A program made the position numbers and the translations under genes. The notes beneath the pieces were generated by a model, which saw only the letters and a list, made by a program, of their open reading frames with translations, did not search any database and was not told the origin of the DNA. 64,000 bases of DNA from Sporodiniella umbellata. Its lineage: Eukaryota > Mucoromycota > Mucoromycetes > Mucorales > Rhizopodaceae. The stretch spans positions 112,001 to 176,000 of the forward strand of contig JAIXMR010000026.1 in assembly GCA_025677835.1 (NCBI GenBank), given 5' to 3'. Below are positions 1-10,317 of the stretch, one piece after another. The first letter of the stretch is position 1. Each line of letters opens with the position of its first letter.

Positions 1-46
1 TAAAAAAAAAAAACTCATCGTAGCGACTAACCCCCAACAAAAAAAG

Positions 47-733
47 TCATTGAGTTATTGGAGAAACATCAACATAAACTTGACCCCGATCGTATTCGTG
101 ATTCCAAACTAAGAACTCCTTTACTTGTTGCAAGCGCTAAAGGAAACACAGATATGGTGAAGGAGCTAATCAAATGGGGAGCCGATGTCAACAACCCCGT
201 AGGCGACATTGTAGGAAATAAACCTCTTCATTTAGCAGTGATTTCCAATAATTTTGATACTGTATTAACCTTACTAGAAGCAGGTAATCAAAAGAAATGA
301 CTGAATAGGTTTTTCTTTAATGTATGTGTGTTCAGGAGCCAAAACCAGAGCAGACAGTCAGCATAAACTTGATACCCATCAATTAAGAGCGCCTCTAAGT
401 CTTGCCACCTCTCGACTAAACATGTTGATGAATCAAGCGTCTGGAAGTCAACGAAAATCTTTGGACCATGTAATGAAGGTACGTGTTTACTTTAAAAGAC
501 AACACTTGTTTTTTGTGAATACTTTATTTTATGAGAGGTTATTGTATATATATATATATATCTGAGACAATCAAAAGATTATCCGTCTTTTGAAGCATTA
601 TACTACAGGCAATGAAAACAACGATCTAGATGAATTGACAGACAGAATTTCCAATATGGGAATGGTGGAAGAAGAAAATCAAGACATTTTGCATAGTTTA
701 AGAGATGTGATTGAGAAGATGAAGATAGTCTAG
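47..733 (+). CDS. Ankyrin-repeat protein, 3' part (5' end outside window)
   Basis: Reconstructed exons are 47-283, 336-478 and 578-733, each joined in frame. The acceptor before 47 follows a CTAAC branch-like motif, so the gene starts upstream of the window. The first exon carries classic ankyrin signatures: a T-P-L-x-x-A-x-x-x-G-N turn, then V-x-x-L-I-x-x-G-A-D-V-N and a P-L-H-L-A-V repeat start. This indicates a protein-interaction scaffold. The last exon is acidic and probably helical. The partner and pathway cannot be told from this fragment. The stop TAG at 731-733 overlaps the stop of the convergent gene. Confident that it is ankyrin; the exon 3 acceptor (AAAAG before 578) is weaker than the others. 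Confidence 0.75.
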
Positions 734-1621
734 CAATAAAGCCCTCCCTTATGAATAGATACTTTTCCTTCTTCTTTCAACCTTTGTCCAAAACGTTCAT
801 AATCCTCTTGGGTCACAAACAAAAAATGATCTTCAGACCATATACACAACTCAAACTCTGGGTCTGTCTCACATAACCGCTCCAATATATATTCTATATC
901 CTCTTCACTCAAGCCCATTTGCTTGGCCAAATGGGAGAAAAGGCATTCCTTTTTCTCCTTTACCCACGCTTTGACTTTAGTGTGATATTTGTTGTATCTC
1001 GCTTCTTTCTGTTTCTTATCCTTTTCTTCTGCTTTTTGTTTCTTTGTGTTCTCTTTTTCTTCCTGTTTGGCCTTTTTCGCTTTCTCCTTTCTCATCTTTT
1101 CAAGCTCGTCTGCTCTTTTGATAGATTCTTCGAGTTGTTTTTGTCTAAATATTTCATCATAGACTTTCTCTTGCGCTTTTCTTTCTTTTATCTGTTGATC
1201 TAAATACTATTCGAAGCAAATGTTAATTTCAATAAAATAAGAAAAAAAGAAAGACTTGCCTCTCGATATTGTCTTTTGGCTTCTTTTCGTTTTAATTTCT
1301 CGCCTTTCTTTTTGCCTATTTTTCTTGTTCTCAAAGAACTAGAGGAGCCTTCCATAGGATCACTAGCATCGTTGTCTGAATCTGTCTGTTGTTGTTGTTG
1401 TTGCTGATTTTGATGTTGATTCAACTCTTCTTGGAGTCGTTGTTCTAAAAGCTCTTTTTTTATTTAAAAAAAAAGTTTATGTTGTTGTTCCTTATCATTT
1501 TATTTTCTTTTCTACCTTGACGTTCTTGTTTTTTTTTTTTGTAGAATTCTAAAAGAAATATAATAGATATTATACAAACAACCAAAGGAACAAAGGTAAT
1601 CAACGGAATCTCTTTTGTCAT
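730..1621 (-). CDS. DDRGK1: DDRGK domain-containing protein 1 homologue (UFMylation E3 cofactor, UFBP1)
   Basis: Exons (minus strand) are 1516-1621, 1260-1453 and 730-1206, giving about 258 aa. The N-terminus has a single hydrophobic segment (about residues 5-25) suited to ER anchoring. It is followed by a long Lys/Glu/Gln-rich charged region and a C-terminal winged-helix domain containing Q-M-G-L and a V-S-I segment near the end, as in animal DDRGK1. In animals DDRGK1 works with UFL1 in UFM1 conjugation at the ER and ribosome. That role here is inferred from the family. Intron 2 (1207-1259) has a GC donor (GCAAGT). The TAG stop at 730-732 shares bases with the ankyrin gene stop. Divergent from the BAG gene. 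Confidence 0.85.
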
Positions 1622-1802
1622 AATCTTTTTAAATCAAAATAAAAAAGAAGATTAAAAAAAAAACACATAGTTAAATCTCCACCTTAAAAAAAAAAAATAG
1701 CATACGATAGAATAAACAGACTTATTGCCTTTTTTTTTTTATTGAACCCATCACTAGCCCAAAATTCACGAATCAACTTTTCTTGTTATTTTATTTTGGA
1801 AC

Positions 1803-2563
1803 TTGTTTAAGGTTTGCATCAAATCCTTTTTTGGCTTTAAACAAGTTTCCAGAAAAGAACGCGCTACATCCATCACACTTGCTTGGAATAAGCAACAGTT
1901 TCAACTGGATTTTAAAGAATTTCGACAAGGTTTTGATGAAGCCACTGTGAAAGATTTGAAGAAAAAGTGTAAACTGATGACAGATGTGCCTATTGCTTCT
2001 ATGAAACTTCAAGTATCTGGAGGTAATTACTAGTCGCCTCCCCCCTATAGACCTGTATATAGATACTGAACATGACATCCATAGCCAATATAAAGGATGA
2101 TACAGCTACCTTAACAAGTGTAGGAATCTGTCGCAATTCGCTTGTGACATTGAATGGAGAACAAGTAGATGTAAGTGATGTGGAACAAAGGCCTTTCATT
2201 TTAAAACAATAAATATAGGAATCCAAAGTAAAACAAGTAGCTTCTGGTAACCCTGAAGAATATGCACTTGTTCAGAGGATTACAAAGATTATGGACACAC
2301 TTTCCAAAGGTACCGAACAAGAGCTATCTGAACTTGAGCTAGCCCTGGAGAAAACATCGGAAGAAGAAGAAAAGAAAAAGTTGAATGACAAAAGAATCTA
2401 TTTATCTGAAAAGATCATGCAGTGCCTGATCTCTCTCGATTCAGTCGAGTGTCCTTTTGAATTCGAAACAGCGCGCCAACAGAGAAGAGAAAGTGTTCGA
2501 TATTCCCAGCAGTTATTGGGCCGTGTAGATAAAGTCAAAGCTGTGCTGACTGCTAAAAACTAG
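1803..2563 (+). CDS. BAG-domain co-chaperone with N-terminal ubiquitin-like domain (start unresolved)
   Basis: In-frame exons are about 1803-2022, 2085-2170 and 2219-2563. Exons 1-2 read as a ubiquitin-like fold: an I-T-L-A-W strand, then M-K-L-Q-V-S-G followed by D-D-T-A-T-L and an S-V-G-I turn, as in BAG1. Exon 3 encodes a helical BAG domain of about 90 residues, which in the family binds the Hsp70 nucleotide-binding domain and promotes ADP release. No ATG exists on this strand between 1622 and 1934. The first in-frame ATG, at 1977, lies inside the ubiquitin-like domain. The given start is therefore only the left limit of plausible coding. Non-AUG initiation, an undetected leader exon or a sequence error are all possible. 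Confidence 0.75.
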
Positions 2564-3983
2564 ATATCTCGTTATTTATAAATAAAAAAAAAAGTAGTAC
2601 CTCTATTTACTAACGTAGCTGTTCTGTGTCTCAGAAACTCTATGGCAACTCAAGGGTCAAAATTTGTTCAGGTTCATCGTTATAGCGAGGTTAAGCATAC
2701 ATTTTTTTTTAATTCAAAAAAAAAAACTGTCTGTTCTCAGCTAAGGTATTAAGCAAAAAAAGTTCCTTCTAGGCAACCTGCCTGTACAAACCATGTTATT
2801 GTCCTGGCTTCTTTGATGGCAAACAAATACGTTTTTGTGTGCTTGAGAAATAAAAGGGTAAATCTACTTGTACATATGACGTGCTTAGTACAGCGTCTTT
2901 ATCTGATTTGAAAAAAAAAAAAAAAAGGAAAAACAAAGAACCTGTAATTGTTTTGATGAGAGCTATTATAACAGAACACAGATGCTTTATACCCTTTTAT
3001 ATTAACTAATAGGTTCGTTTCTATAGATACTTGTACGAGACAAACTGTGGTTTGTCTGTATTAGAGTCAATACAATCTATCAGAAAGAATACACACAAAT
3101 GCATAAATCGTGGAACCAATGGGTTGTATTCAGCCTGTGCAGAAGATTTATATCTTTATTAAAAATACAAGATAAGCATTATGGCTGAAACTGAGTATTT
3201 ACGCGTTTCAAGTAAAGAGCCAGCTCAAACATTAATACAGAAAGAAACAAGAGCGGTTGTCTTCACAGCTTTTTATTTTGCACTCCAAAAAAAAAAAAAA
3301 AAAAAAAAACTCCCTCCCAAACCTGATAATAATATGTATGTGTTGGCTTAAAATACCGCAGTAGAGAGTACAGGAAAGTTGTGCCAGCAAGAAAAAAAAA
3401 ACTCGGTATGTTTTGGTTATTTCTAGATATAACCAAATACACCTTACGTATAGTTTTACAGAAAAAAAAAAGCACTTATTTCATCAATCGAAAAACAAAC
3501 AGCCCATTTTTTTTTTATGTTTGGAGGTAATTTTCACTCAGCTATCAGAATGGACTCTCCAGTTTGAGAAAAAAGACCCCCTTTAACCAGAATCACTCTT
3601 GTCGTTGCTTTTGTTATTTCCTATTCAAGTGTTATAATGAATAGGCAAATAAAGAATATGGTTAATAAAGTATGAGATGGATCCAAGGCAAACCACTTTC
3701 TTTTTAGTTGGGTATGAATATCTCAAAACGGAGTTGGGCACAAGAAATTTAGAAGCTTTTTTTTTGTGTAGCTATAAAAAGAGACGCAAGATCGCAAGAG
3801 ACTGTGCGTGTCTGAGCCAGCCTTATTCTATAAAGGAAGCTCGGAAAGTCTGTAGAAGGCGGTCTATGGGACGGTTTTGAAAATATTTGTATTATTATTT
3901 TTTGAGATCCGCCCCAGGGAACTTTGTACCTCCAAAAGAAATTCGGTAAGACCGGAGGCGCATGGAAAAAGGAACCTTATTTT
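2564..3983. other. Intergenic region with weak gene-like signals
   Basis: No conserved protein is recognisable. At 2592-2632 there is an intron-like segment (GTAGTA donor, TTTACTAAC branch, CTCAG acceptor) followed by a short ATG frame at 2642. That frame reaches another splice-like pair but closes after a few residues. It may be a spliced 3' UTR, a short non-coding transcript or noise. Poly-A tracts lie near 2910-2926 and 3287-3309. The segment 3770-3985 is listed separately. Confidence 0.4.
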
Positions 3984-3985
3984 TT
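3770..3985 (+). ncRNA. Possible structured non-coding RNA (tentative)
   Basis: This stretch is markedly less AT-rich than its surroundings and has no convincing reading frame. A TATA-like GCTATAAAAAG lies at its start and a T-run (TTATTTTTTAT) at its end, as for a pol III unit. CGGTCT near 3865 is complementary to AGACCG near 3952. I could not match it to U1-U6, SRP, RNase P/MRP or tRNA. It may simply be an unusual intergenic segment. Confidence 0.2.
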
Positions 3986-4538
3986 ATATATTTACAAAAG
4001 AGTATTTACAAATCAATCGAGAGACGAACAGAGTTGAGTGAACATGATCCGTGAGAAGCCTGTATTGAGTTTTGGGTCTCTGCTTCCAGACAGTCAGGAT
4101 CTTGTGTCCGTGTTTTGCCCAGTGTGACTGGGAACGAGAGATCAATGTGTGGATGATGAGAATGATGGTAAAGAGCATAGTTCGTATTTTGGTGGCCGTT
4201 TTCAGCTTGTGTAAAGGGCCGGAAGCAGACTTTGGACTGCGGATGATATGGGTGAGAGCATGATGAATCAATGAGGAGAAGGTAGAGGTATATTTGGGTT
4301 TGATATCGGGGGTAATAGTGTCAAGGATATCGTTCAGGGTCATATCCATCAGACGTTGATGTTCTATATGTCTGTCTTGGATTTGCGGTCGATGACTGAC
4401 ATTCTGTCTTTTCTTTTTCTTTTTTTTCATAGGTCGGACGTTCGTATGAAGCGCTGCCTCGGCTTCCTGTATCATCTTCTCTAATAGCTTATTGGCATGT
4501 TGTAATCTGTTGTCCAACATATCTTGAGTTCTATCCAT
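3984..4538 (-). CDS. Small basic orphan protein with one short hydrophobic segment
   Basis: A single uninterrupted ATG frame of 184 codons, unusually intronless for this neighbourhood. The N-terminal half is charged and helical, with a poly-Lys patch near residues 38-44. A hydrophobic stretch near residues 118-133 could be a membrane anchor. The C-terminus is basic. I recognise no family. Coding status rests on the open frame, its ATG and its length. No function is assigned. Confidence 0.4.
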   Translation of the reverse strand: MDRTQDMLDNRLQHANKLLEKMIQEAEAALHTNVRPMKKKKKKRQNVSHRPQIQDRHIEHQRLMDMTLNDILDTITPDIKPKYTSTFSSLIHHALTHIIRSPKSASGPLHKLKTATKIRTMLFTIILIIHTLISRSQSHWAKHGHKILTVWKQRPKTQYRLLTDHVHSTLFVSRLICKYSFVNI

Positions 4539-6340
4539 TCCATATGAGTGCTTTATTCCAGTGCATGCAAAATATGTGTCTTACGTGTTTATTTCGGCTA
4601 TCTCATCTATCTTTTCCAAATAGCATTTATTGCGCCATTCAAGACTACTAAACGGTTAATGATCTCTCTGCTCAATTCACAGTCGGTTGTACCTACAAGT
4701 CACTTTGAAGCTGGACTAGTTTAATCATCTTTTTTGCCTCATGTGATGTGTTTGGGGCCTAAATTGTGTACTGTTATTACGAGTCAAATCGACTGGTCTT
4801 TACCATACATTCGTATTCAGTGGCCACATCTCTTTCTCAATCATCACTGAAGAGTAAGAGGGTGGTAATGGATCATGTTTTTCATAGTAGTTTAAACTGT
4901 GTTCCATGCATGTAATTCCCTCTTATTTTTTTTTTTTAAAAAAAATCTTTTATATGAAAAGTGAGAGAGAAAAAAAGGGGGAGAAAGTAGATAAAGAAGA
5001 AAAAGAGAAAAGATTAAAAAAAAAAAATACAAAAGAGGGTCTTGGTTTACTAATAAATATTTTATGTGTAACTTGCTTTTTTTTTTTTTTTTTTTACACT
5101 CACTTTTATATATAGCAGTTTGCACTACTCTCTTACTTTTCCACGTGTATAAAGTCAGTGTTATGTTTATCACATTCAGTTGTTCTCATTTTCAGCTCCC
5201 CAAAAAAAAAAGTTATTATTTTCAGTGTACACAATTCGAATTAATAATTCGTTTTCCCTTTGTGAGTATCACAGATCCCGAAACGGCTAACGAAATGCTT
5301 GATGATTCTAATTAAAAAGCTATTTAAAACCAAACCCATTTATCCTTTCTGTGTATTTTATTTGCTATTTAATTGAAACCTGATCACCTTTCGAAAGTCT
5401 TTTTCATTTTTTTTTAATTGGGAGTTATTCAAAACAAACAAAATTCCAGAATATTTCCTCCCCCTTGTTTTTTACTATTAGACAATAAGTGTATTGATAC
5501 AACGACATGTATAGAAATAAAATGCAAATAATTGACCATATTTCTGTTGTACTAAAGTTGAAGTCAGAATCGTGTACAAACAACTTTACTGTTTAAGCCA
5601 GATGTTGTGCTTTTGAAACAATCCGTGTGTGTATGTGAAGATGCGCGAATCTGGGGTAATGGGGCGCTTAATATACGTGAAAAGCACTATATAGCATTTA
5701 CGTGACACTATAGCTCTTGTGATTAGGAGCCCTTTACGCATTGATTACAAAACGATAGGATTTCGAGGCTTTGTTGCCAAACATTTGTTTTTAACGAAAT
5801 TATACGGTTACCCAATTGACACGTATTTTAATTATCATCATTACAGAAATAGAAACCATCTCTATTAGCCGAAGCTTTACTAAGCAACACTTTCAAAGTC
5901 GATTACCATGATTGTACCAAATTGAGCCTTTATTGATGTAAATATATATATATATATATAGAACTTCACTACAACCAATGATGAAGTTGGTTTTTTCTTT
6001 ACAAAAAAGTAAAACTATTGGTTCTCTATAGCGCTTTCTTTTTAGTTATTCTGTGTACATACAACACTCAGGGAAAAGAAATAAAACAAAGTGTCCCCTT
6101 TCCAACAACTTGTATAGCAAAATGTTTCTTTGATCAAACCACTACATTTCTTAGGAAACCCAAAGTATTTTTTTTTTTTTTGCTAAATTAAGGACGGCAT
6201 ATCCACGGACTTTTCTGTTTTATACTAGTGTGGTACAAATGTAAAGAATATATTTACATGAGCTTTGGTATATACATCGATATAACAAAGAGGAATCCAA
6301 ACAAAAAACATAGTTTGACCGATCATATTTTACTGTAAAT
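4539..6340. other. Intergenic region, 1.8 kb
   Basis: AT-rich DNA with A/T homopolymers near 4926-4944 and 5080-5095 and an AT dinucleotide run at about 5941-5960. Only short, low-complexity frames are present on both strands. A few codons around 5270-5315 look protein-like but have no start or partner exon. Nothing can be supported as a gene. Confidence 0.5.
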
Positions 6341-7869
6341 TTATGACATTTTTTTTATTTGTATTATTTTTTCTACTCTAAAATCCTTCAGAGAATCTAT
6401 TGTAGTGTAAATAAACATTCTCGTATGAAAGACATTTTGAACCAACCTCTTATAAACACTCATGACGCTTGCTACAAATGCTTCTAAATGGATAATCTGT
6501 TTGGCACCAATTTGCATACGATGTTCCTATGTATGTAAGGGTTTAGTACGGACAGTAGACGGCTAAAGAAACCCCTTACATGATATGCAGCTTTTTCGAC
6601 AATTTTAGGCTTGAGAGAGTTATCTATTTTCTTTAGGAGACCAAAGGTGATTTTTTTCAATATCACGGTGGGTTCAATATATTTGACGATCAATTCATAT
6701 AATAGGGGTCGAATAGCTAACAGACTATTTGGTGTTTGTTCTTTCAATATAGCATTAACAATCAGCGAAATTGTAACTTCCCAATCCAAATCGTCCATTT
6801 GAGTTACTTTAGTGAGGTCAGAACTATCAATAAAAAGGCTGGTTTGAGACCCACATAGTATGCTTGTCCATTCCAACTTACTGTCGAACGGCTGTGCTTT
6901 CCAAAGCCAATAAAGAGGCTCGCATGTTTTTTGCACTATGTATAGCGATATCTGTGGCCAGTTTTTTGGGAAGTTTGATGTCTTCCTTGGTTGCCACGTT
7001 CAAAAGTGTACCAGCAACTTCATCTACCTCAGGTCTGGAAACCCTAATCAGCAAACAACGAGATCGAACAGGGGGAATAATTTTGCTAAGACTATTGCAA
7101 CATAAAATAAGTCGCATGTTGGTAGTATACTTTTCCATCGTTCGACGAAGTGCTGCTTGTGCTTCTCTCGTTAACTCGTCCGCTTTATCAATTACAACCA
7201 CTGTCAAAAAAAAAAAAAAAAAGGTGTAAATGTACCTTATATTTCAAAAAAGATATGGTCTACCTTTGAATTGGTGTTTGGCAGAAGCATCAATCTGTTG
7301 ACTTTGAGCTATGCTTTTGATGACATCCTGTACAATAACACGATCATAAATTCCCAAATCGCTATTTCATAAAAAGTTTTTGAGTGCCTCAGTTTTTATC
7401 AAACGAGAAGTTTTAGATTCTAAAAGTCGAAACTAGGGGACCTACCTAGGGTTCAATTCCAAATGATAATTGCTTGAAACAGCAGTAAAGTTTAATTTTT
7501 TGTTTGTGCTTGTTAGGAATTGGCGTGGCTCAACTTTTATCTACTTTGAATCAGCAAACGGTTGTTTTGAAAAAAAAAAAAAAAAAAAAAAAAAAGCATC
7601 TAACCCTTTCTACTCCAGGTCCAAAAAGTTCTCTCAAAACAGCTGCAATTCGAGTTTTTTTTCCTGCTCCAGGTTGACCGTAAAACATCATGTGAGGAAA
7701 GCTTTCAGAATTAGCCTGTTTAGAGATGAAAAAAAAAAGAGTATTATTTCTTTGTCTATAACAGATTTGCAAAAAGTCTTACAAGCTTTTGTAAATGCTT
7801 TGATAAATCAGCATGGTAGGTTAATTGATCCAACGACTTTGGCTTGTATTTATCCACCCAAAGACTCAT
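6341..7869 (-). CDS. RFC3: Replication factor C subunit 3 (yeast Rfc5 type)
   Basis: Seven exons: 7783-7869, 7605-7715, 7446-7540, 7264-7361, 6882-7200, 6580-6838 and 6341-6526, about 384 aa. This is the small AAA+ subunit of the clamp loader that places PCNA on primed DNA. The start M-S-L-W-V-D-K-Y is the family start. The P-loop region reads Y-G-Q-P-G-A-G-K-K-T. The Walker B acidic pair is degenerate (V-I-D-K-A-D-E), as is usual in this subunit, and the S-R-C motif with its arginine finger is intact. The C-terminal exon contains the conserved H-L-E-A-F-V segment and then an extra tail of about 30 residues. What look like two overlapping frames at 6878-6936 is an intron, not a frameshift. 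Confidence 0.92.
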
Positions 7870-7885
7870 ATTCGGTTGTTTCGTG

Positions 7886-7917
<32 letters not shown>

Positions 7918-8353
7918 AGAGCAACAGGACGCGCTTGCATTTTTCTCAGCGCGTTCTTGGTATGCATTGTGACTTATAAATTGGATGTGTGCACAAACAA
8001 GCTGCCAAGTTAAATATTCTGGCCTTATTGAACACTTCATGATTATATGCGGTAGTGTATAGTAGTGCTCGTATATAGTATGCGTTGCTTTTAATGTATG
8101 CACAGTGGGTTGCTATTGGTTATAAGTGTCGTTTCATCTATTTGCTGTTTAAAACAAAGCTCATACGAAGCTCTCGTTGTTGTAATGCAATTTTGGTATA
8201 CAGAGTCACTATGAAAAAAACAACTAGAGAGTGTTGAACAGACAGGAGTTGGGTACACGTTAGTGCTGGGCGCAGGCACATCTGAAGTTGAATATATAAG
8301 CTGAAAAAAAAAAAAAAAGACTCAAAGTATCTTTTCTCTCCAAAGAAAAACAA
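7870..8353. promoter_or_regulatory. Divergent intergenic region between RFC3 and the complex I subunit gene
   Basis: About 480 bp separate the two start codons and presumably hold both promoters. It contains a poly-A tract at 7886-7914 just upstream of the RFC3 ATG and another near 8303-8318. No specific factor site was identified. Confidence 0.4.
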
Positions 8354-8763
8354 ATGTTACCGGTAGCACATCGCTCTCAAGTTCAATCGCTTTACAAAAG
8401 GTCATTAAAGCTTTCTCTTGATTGGTACATTCAACGCGATCTATGGCGTCAAAAAGCGTTACAGATTCGAGCCCAATTCGAACACAACAAGCATATTACA
8501 AATTCCAAAGAAACCCAACGTCTTATACAACAAACCGAAAAACAGCTTCAAGAATGGGCGCACCCAGACCCATATAAATGTAAGACGATTTCTTTTTGAC
8601 ATAGTATAGAAAGAAACTGACAGAAACGGTAAAGTGCCTCTGGGCCCTGATGGTACAAAGTGGGAGCGCAACCTTCCTCCTTTCGTGGTAAAAACAAACA
8701 GAGATACCGATGGGTACTGATTTACTTTTTCTATAGGACGACGCTTCTGTCCACCATCACTAA
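8354..8763 (+). CDS. NDUFB9: NADH:ubiquinone oxidoreductase LYR subunit (B22 / NDUFB9 family)
   Basis: Exons 8354-8579, 8635-8687 and 8737-8763 give 101 aa. The LYR-type motif L-Y-K-R-S-L opens the domain, followed by R-A-Q-F-E and then H-P-D-P-Y and P-D-G-T-K-W-E-R-N, matching the H-P-x-P-Y and P-G-G-x-x-x-E-R elements of NDUFB9. The family is an accessory subunit of the mitochondrial complex I membrane arm, usually together with acyl carrier protein. It is shorter than the mammalian protein and ends in a His tract. The exon 2 acceptor (TAAAG before 8635) was chosen because every nearer AG creates a stop. Confidence 0.8.
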
Positions 8764-8972
8764 CCGTATACATGCAACTGCATACATTTACATATACCAA
8801 GCAGACAACGTATTTTTGTTTTTTTTCAAGCCCCTTCCTTTTTTTTTTTTTTTTTTGAAAAGGTATTTAAGACTTATCAATTTTATAGCAAGTATATCTC
8901 TTTTGGAAACCTGTCTTTTAAAAATAAAACAATATGAAATTTTTTTTTTTCCTTCTCTTTTTTTTTTTTTTA

Positions 8973-9549
8973 ATGTCTTCAACTCTAGGCAGACTTGAAA
9001 ACGTAAAAGATCATTTAAAGGCATGTCTTTTTTCATGCGTATCACTGTGCCGACGCGCGTATTGATCTATTTTTATTAGCCAACTATGTCACCTACTCAT
9101 CAGAGCCCTATTACCTGTCATGTCCTTATCGCCTCTTTGGGTCTACCTGGTCAAGAGATTGATGTCAAAATAGAAAAAGAGAACAGTAACGAATTCTCAA
9201 TTCTTTCTAGGTGGTAAGAAAGAAAAAAAATCATAGCCTGTGTGTGTATGTGTATTTATAGTTTTCTGTAGTAAAACTAACAGTGATGGACGTTGCCCTA
9301 ATTTACTTCCTCACGATTATAAAGTTGAAAAGGGTATTTACCGAGTAACTTTTGAGACCAAAAAGTATTTTGAAAGATTGAATCAAGAGTGTTTTTATCC
9401 TTATGTTCAGGTAAATAGAACAAGCATGCATGAATGCACTGACCCCCTTGATTGCGCAGATCGTATTTGAATTGAAGGAGCCAAAACAGCATTATCATAT
9501 CCCATTGTTGATTAGCCCTTATTCCTATACAACTTATCGTGGAAGCTAA
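8973..9549 (+). CDS. 5-hydroxyisourate hydrolase (transthyretin-like)
   Basis: Exons are 8973-9020 (or 9038), 9080-9213, 9272-9410 and 9460-9549. The enzyme hydrolyses 5-hydroxyisourate, the uricase product, in purine degradation. The sequence shows the family hallmarks: S-P-I-T-C-H-V-L near the N-terminus, T-N-S-D-G-R-C-P in the middle, and the diagnostic Y-R-G-S at the extreme C-terminus. The first donor is ambiguous. A GC donor after the AAG ending at 9020 and a GT donor after 9038 both keep the frame and differ by six residues. No peroxisomal SKL-type tail follows the Y-R-G-S end. Confidence 0.9.
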
Positions 9550-9749
9550 AAAAAAAAAAAAAAAAAAAAAACAGGCGGTATAATTATTAGCGCAACCATC
9601 AGCCAAAAACAAAAATAAAAAATGAACAGCTGCATTACGAAAGTAGCGTGTGGAATTTCTTTTTTATTTTTCTCTTCTTTCTATTTCCGACGTAATCTCC
9701 TTTTGATTTTATTTTCCCTTTTCTTCTCCTTAATATATCAATAATACAG

Positions 9750-10273
9750 ATGACCAAACGAATGAGCAAACAAAAAACATTTGCTGCTGAAAGGTGGTAT
9801 ATGGTGGGTGCTTACCTAGCCGGCTCAACAGAAAAAGAAATAAGCGACTTGGTGGGATTAAGCGCAGCATCTGTTCATAATGTGATTACTCAGTTTAAGA
9901 AAACCGGCTCCCCAATTCATAAACGACTCAGTTCAGCCGAAAAACGTAAATAACCAAAGAAAAAAAAAAGGGGAAGAGAGAGAGAGAGAGAGAAAAGAAA
10001 AGCCAAAGTAGGATGGTTAAAGTCAAATGTATAGAAATCAAACATCAATTTGACGACAATGGAAGGATATATGATAGCGATGATGAAATAGTGGTAATTT
10101 TCCCTCTGAATGGCGGAGTAGATTGGATTGAGCTTACAGAGATTTTTCTAGGAACCACCCAGTCATTCTATGTTATTCAAAAGAAAACAGAAAAGACAAC
10201 CGTCAGCAAAAGACCTGATCAACTATGTTTTGATCAAATCTAGCCCGAAAGATACCAGCAATGTAAGCCACTA

Positions 10274-10317
<44 letters not shown>

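Noticed and set aside
3770..3985. RNase P or MRP RNA
   Set aside because: A GGAAAGTCTG-like string recalls conserved region I, but no matching partner for the universal P4 helix is present downstream.
6838..6936. Apparent frameshift in RFC3 between two overlapping frames
   Set aside because: A normal 43-nt intron (GTAAGT ... CAG) at 6839-6881 joins the two frames correctly and restores family similarity.
10094..10203. Apparent +1 frameshift or pseudogenisation in the HTH-Myb gene
   Set aside because: A 58-nt intron (GTAATT ... CTAG, 10094-10151) removes the conflict and restores an open frame through to the next exon.
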